From: Rhodoferax sp.
GTDB taxonomy: Bacteria > Pseudomonadota > Gammaproteobacteria > Burkholderiales > Burkholderiaceae_C
Assembly: GCA_020048795.1 (NCBI GenBank)
Contig: JAIFMA010000255.1
Location: forward strand, 1 to 5,887
Length of the DNA stretch: 5,887 nucleotides
Direction of reading: 5' to 3'
In this document: piece after piece, positions 1 to 5,887 of the stretch
How positions within the stretch are numbered: position 1 is the first letter of the stretch
Layout of the letters: every line of letters starts with the position of its first letter
Notes under the pieces: model-generated
What the model saw: the letters and a program-made list of their open reading frames with translations, nothing else
Told to the model about the DNA's origin: nothing
The model's database searches: none
Made by a program: the position numbers and the translations under genes

Positions 1-252
1 CTTTTGCAGCACGTCCTGAAACTTGGCAAACATCGGGAACGCGGTAAACACCGCCAGCACCACGGTAAAAAACGGCACCAACGCAATGGTGGTGGTGAAG
101 GTCAGGCTGCTGGCGGTCAGGCCCAGTCGGTCTTCACGAAACCGCTCGCGCAGGGTGTAGGCGGTGTTTTTCCAGGGAAAGTGCGACAGGTCATTCAACA
201 AGGCATCCAGTCGTTTGGGCCAGTCGGCAAGGGTTTGGGGCAGGAGACTCAT
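1..252 (-). CDS. YihY/BrkB-family inner-membrane protein, N-terminal part (cut by window edge)
   Basis: Reading the minus strand from the ATG at 252-250 gives 84 uninterrupted codons that leave the window without a stop. The protein opens MSLLPQTLADWPKRL. Residues about 39-50 (REDRLGLTASSL) and the following hydrophobic stretch TFTTTIALVPFFTVVLAVF (about 51-69) match what I know of the start of YihY/BrkB proteins: a short cytoplasmic N-terminus leading into the first transmembrane helix. Family members are multi-pass inner-membrane proteins of roughly 290-420 residues, so most of the gene lies to the left. The family was once called RNase BN; that enzymatic role is not accepted, and the true function is unclear. 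No good Shine-Dalgarno precedes the ATG. The start codon lies only 21 bp from the divergent DUF2069 start, so any promoter must sit inside that neighbouring gene. The family call is fairly sure; the function is unknown. Confidence 0.85.
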   Translation of the reverse strand, partial: MSLLPQTLADWPKRLDALLNDLSHFPWKNTAYTLRERFREDRLGLTASSLTFTTTIALVPFFTVVLAVFTAFPMFAKFQDVLQK

Positions 253-264
253 GGCCGCTATGAT
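235..264 (+). promoter_or_regulatory. possible promoter for the DUF2069-oxidase pair
   Basis: TATGAT at 259-264 matches five of six bases of a sigma-70 -10 box. TTGGGG at 235-240 gives a weak -35 box (three of six) with an 18-bp spacer. Transcription would start near 271, only a few bases before the ATG at 274, so the message would be almost leaderless. That would fit the absence of a Shine-Dalgarno there. The site lies inside the first codons of the divergent YihY-family gene. It was found by eye in GC-rich DNA and is tentative. Confidence 0.25.
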
Positions 265-273
265 GCCATCCCA

Positions 274-702
274 ATGAACACCGTCAATTTGACTGTACCC
301 ACCCCCCCATCACCAGCGGTGGCCCTGACCCGCATTCTGGCGGTTGGCAGCCTGCTGGGCCTGATTGTCCTGGGCCTGGCCTGGGAGCTGGTGCTGGCAC
401 CGATTCGCCCCGGCGGCTCCTGGCTGGCGCTGAAAGTGCTGCCACTGTGCCTGCCGCTGGCGGGGCTGCTGAAAAACCGCATGTACACCTACCGCTGGGT
501 CAGCCTGCTGGTCTGGCTGTATTTCACCGAAGGCGTGGTGCGCGGCTACAGCGACAAACCACCCGGCAACTGGCTGGGCATGCTGGAGGTACTGCTGTGC
601 CTGCTGCTGTTTGTGGCCTGTGCCCTGCATGTGCGCCTGCGCTTGCGCGCCCCTCACCTACTCACCAACCAGTCTGCCAACCATGCAAGCCCTGCTCAAT
701 GA
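274..702 (+). CDS. DUF2069 family membrane protein
   Basis: This is a 142-residue integral membrane protein. Hydrophobic segments lie at about 20-41, 51-67, 74-90 and 99-121, consistent with four membrane passes. The central block SWLALKVLPLCLPLAGLL (49-66), then YTYRWVSLLVWLYFTEGVVR (71-90), is the characteristic core of DUF2069, a small betaproteobacterial and gammaproteobacterial family with no assigned function. The open frame extends upstream to position 4, but that part is low-complexity shadow sequence of the opposite YihY-family gene. The ATG at 274 gives the expected length and a short polar N-terminus before the first helix. No Shine-Dalgarno is evident. The 3' end overlaps the start of the downstream oxidase gene by 20 bp, which suggests one operon. 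The C-terminal tail from about 122 is Arg-rich and then polar, probably cytoplasmic. Confidence 0.88.
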   Translation: MNTVNLTVPTPPSPAVALTRILAVGSLLGLIVLGLAWELVLAPIRPGGSWLALKVLPLCLPLAGLLKNRMYTYRWVSLLVWLYFTEGVVRGYSDKPPGNWLGMLEVLLCLLLFVACALHVRLRLRAPHLLTNQSANHASPAQ

Positions 703-2116
703 ACTGAAGACCATCGTTGGCCAGGCCCATGTTTTGACTGAAGGCGACCTGAGCGCCTGGGAGCACGACTGGCGCAAACGCACCCATGGCAAGGCCCTGG
801 CGGTGGTACGACCGGGCAATACCGCCGAAGTCGCCCGGGTGGTCAAGGCCTGTGCCAAGCACCGCTCGCAGCACCCGGACAGCCGCCTGAGCATCGTGCC
901 GCAAGGCGGTAACACCGGCTTGGTGGTGGGGTCAACCCCCGACGAATCCGGCCTGCAGATTGTGCTGAGTACCCAGCGCATCAGCGCCATTCGTGCCATT
1001 GACACAGCCAACCTGACCATCACCGTTGAGGCCGGCTGTATTTTGCAAACGGTCCAGCAGCGCGCCCAGGCGGAGGGCTTGCTGTTTCCCCTTAGCCTGG
1101 CAGCCGAGGGGTCCTGCACCATCGGCGGCAATCTGGGCACCAATGCCGGCGGCACCCAGGTGCTGCGCTTTGGCAATGCACGCGACCTGTGTCTGGGGCT
1201 TGAAGTGGTCACACCGCAAGGCGATATCTGGCAAGGTGTGACCGGATTGCGCAAGGACAACACCGGTTATGACCTGCGCAATCTCTACATTGGCTCCGAA
1301 GGCACGCTGGGCATCATCACGGCGGCCACCCTGAAGTTGTACCCGCTGCCAGCGGCCCAGCTCACGGCCTGGGCGGCGGTGCCGTCGCTGGACGCGGCCG
1401 TCACGCTGCTGGGTTTGGCGCACCGCCATCTGGGTGCCGGGTTGACCGGTTTTGAAGTGATGGGACAGTTTGCCTTGACGCTGGTGGTCCGGCATTTTGA
1501 ACAACTGCGTGTGCCGCTGTACCAGGATGGGCCGTTTTGTGTGTTGCTGGAAAACTCGGACCACGAATCAGAGTTCCACGCCAGAGCCCAGTTTGAAACG
1601 CTGCTGGAGCTTGCCCTGACCGATGGCTGTGTCACCGATGCCGTGGTGGCAGAAAGCCTGGGCCAGGCCAAAACACTGTGGCAGATTCGCGAAAGCATTG
1701 CGCTGGCACAAGCCGAGGAGGGGTTGAACATCAAACACGACATCTCGATTCCGGTATCGGCCATTGCTGAGTTTGTCAGAACCACGGATGCCCTGCTGCA
1801 TAACTGCATTCCCGGCGTGCGGCTGGTCAATTTTGGACACCTGGGCGATGGCAACCTGCACTACAACGTGCAAGCGCCCAGTGACCAGGATGCTGCTGCG
1901 TTTCTGCGTGATCATGAAGCGCGGGTCAATCAGCTGGTGTTCGATTCGGTGATGGATTTTGGTGGCTCGATTTCAGCCGAGCACGGCGTCGGCAGTTTGA
2001 AGCTTGAGCATCTGAGACACTACAAATCGCCTGTCGCGCTGCAAACCATGCGCGCCATCAAGGCCGCACTGGATCCACAGAACCTGCTCAACCCGGGACG
2101 GGTGGTGCAGATCTGA
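683..2116 (+). CDS. FAD-linked oxidoreductase, GlcD / D-2-hydroxyglutarate dehydrogenase-like
   Basis: The 477-residue protein has the VAO/PCMH FAD-binding domain followed by the FAD-linked oxidase C-terminal domain, the usual length for this family. Visible FAD-domain motifs are QGGNTGLVVGS (74-84), GGNLGTNAGG (148-157) and GSEGTLGII (204-212). The C-terminal catalytic part shows WQIRES (333-338), KHDISIP (351-357), GHLGDGNLH (385-393) and AEHGVGSLK (432-440), ending DPQNLLNPGR (464-473). By analogy with human D2HGDH, as I recall it, H386, H393 and E433 would bind a divalent metal, while R336 and K351 would hold the substrate carboxylate. The human substrate-side Thr is Ala340 here, so the exact 2-hydroxyacid (2-hydroxyglutarate, lactate, glycolate or other) cannot be fixed. 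Electrons would pass from FAD to a quinone, ETF or similar acceptor. The frame is open upstream to an ATG at 611, but the ATG at 683 gives the normal family N-terminus. It lacks a Shine-Dalgarno and overlaps the DUF2069 gene by 20 bp, which suggests translational coupling. Confidence 0.9.
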   Translation: MQALLNELKTIVGQAHVLTEGDLSAWEHDWRKRTHGKALAVVRPGNTAEVARVVKACAKHRSQHPDSRLSIVPQGGNTGLVVGSTPDESGLQIVLSTQRISAIRAIDTANLTITVEAGCILQTVQQRAQAEGLLFPLSLAAEGSCTIGGNLGTNAGGTQVLRFGNARDLCLGLEVVTPQGDIWQGVTGLRKDNTGYDLRNLYIGSEGTLGIITAATLKLYPLPAAQLTAWAAVPSLDAAVTLLGLAHRHLGAGLTGFEVMGQFALTLVVRHFEQLRVPLYQDGPFCVLLENSDHESEFHARAQFETLLELALTDGCVTDAVVAESLGQAKTLWQIRESIALAQAEEGLNIKHDISIPVSAIAEFVRTTDALLHNCIPGVRLVNFGHLGDGNLHYNVQAPSDQDAAAFLRDHEARVNQLVFDSVMDFGGSISAEHGVGSLKLEHLRHYKSPVALQTMRAIKAALDPQNLLNPGRVVQI

Positions 2117-2128
2117 TGCGGTCTTGGT

Positions 2129-2827
2129 TCAAAAAGTTGTACACGGCGCTGCCACCGTGCAACTGACCCTGTCAACAGTCGCAATTGGAGTGGCAGCAGC
2201 AGGGTAACTAACCAGCTCTTGCCGGTCGAACTGGTTGACGCTGCCGTTGCTCAAACGCACCAGTGTCTCGCTGGCAATGTCCGCACTGATACCTGGTACA
2301 ACCCAGATTTTGCGACGCAGACTGGCTGACAGTTGCATGTTGAAGCCCTCAGCTTCAATGCGGTAAGCGTCAAAAGTTCCAGCCGGCACGGTGATTTTTT
2401 CCCGCGCTGCCACCCGCAGCTTGTAGCGGAAGGTGTAGCGCAAACCATTGGTGCGCGCCTGCCGAAACTCGCTTTTCCAGCGCTTGCCAACGTACAGCTC
2501 GGCCGGATAGAACTGGCGTGGTTCGTCAAAACTGCCGGTCAGGTGCTTCAGTGTATTGCCCATCAAATCGGTCACATAGTCGCCATCGTTAAATTCCACC
2601 CGGTCGTTTTGCTTGTCCACCTTGGTCACGCGAATGCGCAAGGGTGTGCGCACGCCAGACGATTCCAATGGAATTTCGCGCCCCGAAAAACCGTCCAGCA
2701 TGCGAAAAACGAACTCGTCACCAGTTCGGTAGTTGCGCTGATGATCAGCATAGCCCTGCGAATTGGGTGTTCTGGCAAAGGCGACCGGGGCTGGGTCTGG
2801 GGCAGGCGCTGAAGTGGCCAATGGCAA
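2129..2827 (-). CDS. C-terminal domain of the caspase-family protein, separated by frameshift
   Basis: This frame encodes the 232 C-terminal residues of the reconstructed protein. The TTG at 2827 is only the first start-like codon; the frame is open further upstream through the repeat array, with no ATG and no Shine-Dalgarno, so independent translation is doubtful. Residues 1-30 are a Pro/Ala-rich tether (LATSAPAPDPAPVAF). From about 33 to 208 there is a globular, alternating hydrophobic pattern typical of beta strands, including YRTGDEFVF (33-41), YVGKRWKSEF (112-121) and ITVPAGTFDAYRIEAEG (145-161). The PAGTFDAYRIE stretch resembles a motif seen in several secreted beta-sheet domains such as DUF3108. 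I do not recognise a specific family or function. Two cysteines close to the C-terminus (C223 and C229) could form a disulfide if the protein is exported, as the signal peptide of the first half implies. Confidence 0.65.
   Translation of the reverse strand: MPLATSAPAPDPAPVAFARTPNSQGYADHQRNYRTGDEFVFRMLDGFSGREIPLESSGVRTPLRIRVTKVDKQNDRVEFNDGDYVTDLMGNTLKHLTGSFDEPRQFYPAELYVGKRWKSEFRQARTNGLRYTFRYKLRVAAREKITVPAGTFDAYRIEAEGFNMQLSASLRRKIWVVPGISADIASETLVRLSNGSVNQFDRQELVSYPAAATPIATVDRVSCTVAAPCTTF
2131..2164 (-). terminator. possible intrinsic terminator overlapping the gene's stop codon
   Basis: On the minus strand, GTTGC-ACGG pairs with CCGTG-CAAC around an 8-base loop: arms at 2136-2139/2161-2164 and 2142-2146/2155-2159 on the plus strand, with small bulges. 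A run of five T (2135-2131) follows directly. The T-run overlaps the last codons and the TGA at 2131-2129, so the hairpin would lie inside the coding sequence. It is imperfect and modest. It fits the tight convergent arrangement, in which only 12 bp separate this gene from the oxidase stop. Confidence 0.3.
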
Positions 2828-2853
2828 TGGCGGCGGCTTGGCCTGTGTCTGGC

Positions 2854-4038
<1,185 letters not shown>

Positions 4039-4043
4039 AATAG

Positions 4044-4049
4044 TCCTTT
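4044..4049 (-). promoter_or_regulatory. ribosome binding site deciding the TTG start of the caspase gene
   Basis: The minus strand reads AAAGGA here, followed by five bases (CTATT) and then TTG at 4038-4036. No comparable Shine-Dalgarno precedes the in-frame ATG at 4113. A start at TTG also places the hydrophobic signal peptide directly at the N-terminus. A CTG at 4035 with 8-base spacing is a less likely alternative. Confidence 0.55.
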
Positions 4050-4164
4050 CTGGCAAAAATAACTGCCGATCATAGCCAGCACAGCCAACAACGCTCTCGA
4101 GCCTGCGATTCATGCATCTGCGGGTAGCTCGGACTGGTACACGGAGGTGTTGTCCGTATCGATA

Positions 4165-4194
4165 TTAATATGAAACGGCTACGGTGTCTGTAAG
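4165..4194 (-). promoter_or_regulatory. possible promoter of the caspase gene
   Basis: On the minus strand CTTACA (4194-4189) matches four of six bases of a -35 box. TATTAA (4170-4165) matches four of six of a -10 box, with an 18-bp spacer. This is the most AT-rich spot in the gap and overlaps the ATATTAATAT palindrome. Transcription would begin near 4158, leaving a leader of about 120 bases before the TTG at 4038. It was found by eye only. Confidence 0.27.
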
Positions 4195-4288
4195 CCGCCA
4201 TCGCTTGCGCCGCTGTTGAGGGCACGGGTCAAGACAAGTGACACCACAATCCAGCCCAGCGCAGCAGGCTCAAAAGCGGCTGATTCAA

Positions 4289-4350
4289 GGGGGTATCAAA
4301 GGCCAATCGGGGGTACAAAATGCGCAATGAGCATTCTTGGGGGTTGCAAA
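4289..4350. repeat. three GGGGGT direct repeats at helical spacing
   Basis: GGGGGTATCAAA (4289-4300), GGGGGTACAAAA (4309-4320) and GGGGGTTGCAAA (4339-4350) share a G5T core followed by an A-rich end. Their starts are 20 and 30 bp apart, which would put all three on the same face of the DNA helix. They lie upstream of the candidate caspase promoter and downstream of the receiver-TPR stop. They could be binding sites for a regulator of the caspase gene; no known operator is recognised. Chance similarity is possible. Confidence 0.4.
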
Positions 4351-4382
4351 GTATCTTTCAAGAGGTTTTGCCGCTTGAAGCC

Positions 4383-5887
4383 TTAGCCCCGTTGCAGTCG
4401 CGCCAGTACCAGTGCATAGGTGTAATACTTTGTGCTCGCTGGATTGAGGGCATGAACCCGATCCAGCAAATCTTTGGCCTCACTGGCCAGTGTTTGCTGG
4501 AAACCCTCTTGGTTCATTTGGGCGATTAACAAACCACACAGATTCACCAGCATCACCTCGCTGGCAGGCAACTGCTTGACCGCCGAGCGCAGCAGTTTGG
4601 CACCTTGCTGAAAATCCCCCTGCTTCGCCAACAAGACACCCTGGTTGTTGATATCAATGACTTCCTGGCGCGAAGCACGGATCAGGGCCTGTCCCACATC
4701 TTCGAGGTGTTCACTGGCAAACAACGCGGCGATCTGACTGGAAAGCGCCATATCCTCGTGGTTGTTCTTGATCACTTCACCGTAGATACGGGAAGCTTTG
4801 TCTTCCTGACCCAATTTCAAATGGGACTTGGCCACCTCCATCAAAAGTTCGGTGCTCAAGTTACCCCCTAGTTGCTGCACCAACTGCTCTGCGCTGGCCA
4901 TAGCAGCCAGTGCCAGTTCGGTATGACCCATCTTTTGGTGGATCCGGCTTTCAACCGCAGCCGCCTGTAGCGCCGCCACAGGGTTGGATTTGAAATCGAC
5001 CCGGCTACGCTTGAGCACAGTCAAAGCCTCTTGCGATTCACCTTTGTCAGCCAGCACTTCAGCCAGCCTGGCATAAACTGAAGGACTTTTGTGCGCCGAA
5101 AACTCGCTGATACGAATATTCTTCTCAAATGCGGCCTGCGCCAGATCAAGCGCACCATTTTTCAAAGCCGCATCACCCAGGTTTTTCTGGCGCAGGGGTG
5201 AATTGGGCGACAGCTTGACTGCCTGCAACAAGACTTGCTGCACCATCGCGACATCGCCCATGGCCTCATAGGTTTTGGCCAACCAGTCTGACGCCTCCAT
5301 GTACATCGGGTTGTCAGCCAACACTTGCTGAAACAAAGTGAGCGCGTCAGCATAGTTCTGGGTCAACAACAAGGTTTTGCCCAGACCGGTTTTGGCCCAG
5401 GCGACGTTGCGCGATGCCAGCACCGACTCAAACAGTGCTTTGGCCGCCGCGTAATCCCCCAGCGTCAGCAGCAAATCACTCTTGATGCGCAAAATCTCTT
5501 GTGGACTGGCCACCTGTGCCTTCAATAACTGGTCGCAGTGGTCAATGGCAGCAGCGAGGTTTTTGGCACGGATGGCCGCCTCAACCACCCCGAGCGCCTG
5601 TTTGCGGTCAATCAACTTTTGTAGACGACTTTGCAACAACACCTGATTGAGTGGCTTGAGCAGGTAGTCGTCAGGTTTGGTCTCAGCCGTACCCATCACC
5701 ATTTCAGGAGTCTTTTCAGCGGTCACCATGATCCAGATGGTGGACACACCAATCAAACCCCGCAGCTTGGTTTCTTCCAGCACTTGCTGACCATTCGCCC
5801 CAGGGCCCAGGTGGAAATCACAAATGACAATATCGTACTTACTGGCATTCAAGTGGCTGATGGCATCTCTGCCATTGCTGGCGGTAT
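4383..5887 (-). CDS. response regulator receiver domain fused to a TPR array (5' end outside window)
   Basis: The frame is open to the right edge, and 500 codons plus TAA (4385-4383) are visible; the true start is beyond 5887. The TTG at 5852 is internal, because the upstream in-frame residues TASNGRDAISH continue a normal receiver domain. Counting from that first visible Thr, the phosphoacceptor Asp is D23 in IVICDFHLGPG (codon 5819-5817). The conserved Thr is T55 in IMVTAEKTPE and the conserved Lys is K77 in YLLKPLN, so the phosphorylation site is intact. From about residue 105 to the end there is a continuous helical array with TPR signatures, for example GDYAAAKALFESVLA and NYADALTLFQQVLADNP. 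There is no DNA-binding, GGDEF, EAL or kinase output domain, so it likely acts through protein-protein contacts made by the TPRs. The partner kinase is not in the window. A gap of about 344 bp separates it from the caspase gene on the same strand. Confidence 0.9.
   Translation of the reverse strand, partial: TASNGRDAISHLNASKYDIVICDFHLGPGANGQQVLEETKLRGLIGVSTIWIMVTAEKTPEMVMGTAETKPDDYLLKPLNQVLLQSRLQKLIDRKQALGVVEAAIRAKNLAAAIDHCDQLLKAQVASPQEILRIKSDLLLTLGDYAAAKALFESVLASRNVAWAKTGLGKTLLLTQNYADALTLFQQVLADNPMYMEASDWLAKTYEAMGDVAMVQQVLLQAVKLSPNSPLRQKNLGDAALKNGALDLAQAAFEKNIRISEFSAHKSPSVYARLAEVLADKGESQEALTVLKRSRVDFKSNPVAALQAAAVESRIHQKMGHTELALAAMASAEQLVQQLGGNLSTELLMEVAKSHLKLGQEDKASRIYGEVIKNNHEDMALSSQIAALFASEHLEDVGQALIRASRQEVIDINNQGVLLAKQGDFQQGAKLLRSAVKQLPASEVMLVNLCGLLIAQMNQEGFQQTLASEAKDLLDRVHALNPASTKYYTYALVLARLQRG

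Larger units (their letters stand above)
4039..4382. other. untranslated region between the receiver-TPR gene and the caspase gene
   Basis: No convincing gene is seen in these roughly 344 bases. A small plus-strand frame beginning at 4320 runs into the shadow of the receiver-TPR gene and shows no domain or ribosome binding site. The region contains three G5T direct repeats and a possible promoter, listed separately. It also holds an AT-rich double palindrome (TATCGATA at 4157-4164 and ATATTAATAT at 4162-4171), a 5-bp inverted repeat AATGC/GCATT (4319-4323/4331-4335), and a 6-bp dyad TTCAAG/CTTGAA (4357-4362/4374-4379) just past the TAA of the receiver-TPR gene. The last dyad has an 11-base loop and no T-run, so it is a poor terminator. 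Confidence 0.6.

Noticed and set aside
4..273. Upstream extension of the DUF2069 frame to position 4
   Set aside because: It is antisense to the YihY-family N-terminus, Gln/Gly/His-rich and low in complexity. The ATG at 274 gives the family's normal start and length.
611..682. Earlier ATG for the FAD oxidase at 611
   Set aside because: The 24 added residues are Cys/Ala-rich, overlap the DUF2069 coding end in a different frame, and are not part of the usual family N-terminus.
658..1854. Long minus-strand open frames of about 190-210 codons opposite the FAD oxidase (658-1263, 932-1564, 1285-1854)
   Set aside because: They lie entirely antisense to a well-supported oxidase gene, have no recognisable domains, and show the composition expected of shadows in GC-rich DNA.
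4357..4379. Intrinsic terminator after the receiver-TPR gene
   Set aside because: The stem is only 6 bp with an 11-base loop and no following T-run on the minus strand.
4320..4529. Small plus-strand gene of 69 codons in the intergenic gap
   Set aside because: Most of it is antisense to the TPR gene, and it has no ribosome binding site or recognisable feature.

Overview
The window looks like a chromosomal segment of a GC-rich betaproteobacterium, most likely a member of the Burkholderiales/Comamonadaceae (Rhodoferax- or Polaromonas-like). This rests on the wording of the DUF2069 and GlcD-type proteins and on the gene order, recalled from family knowledge and not searched. I see no rRNA, tRNA, CRISPR array, insertion sequence or phage gene.

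Layout. Positions 1-252 (minus) hold the N-terminal 84 codons of a YihY/BrkB-family inner-membrane protein that runs off the left edge. A DUF2069 membrane protein (274-702, plus) diverges from it across only 21 bp. It overlaps by 20 bp a GlcD/D2HGDH-type FAD-linked oxidase (683-2116, plus). The oxidase converges, with a 12-bp gap, on a long minus-strand gene that occupies 2129-4038. An untranslated region of about 344 bp (4039-4382) follows. It holds a possible promoter, AT-rich palindromes and three G5T direct repeats. The right end (4383-5887, minus) is a response-regulator receiver domain fused to a long TPR array, cut by the right edge.

The most notable object is the 2129-4038 gene. It encodes an exported caspase-fold (peptidase C14) protein with His and Cys catalytic motifs, then an Ala-Gln repeat linker made by a 15-unit hexanucleotide tandem repeat, then a C-terminal beta-rich domain. 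The two halves lie in different frames. The break maps to a 5-bp unit (3021-3025) at the edge of the repeat array: it is a GCCTGT unit missing one C. Restoring that C joins everything into one 636-codon ORF. This is either a real strain-level frameshift, a switchable repeat-edge mutation, or a sequencing/assembly error.

Functional links between the blocks are weak. The DUF2069 and oxidase genes are probably co-transcribed and translationally coupled. The receiver-TPR and caspase genes share a strand but are separated by enough untranslated DNA to be independent units.
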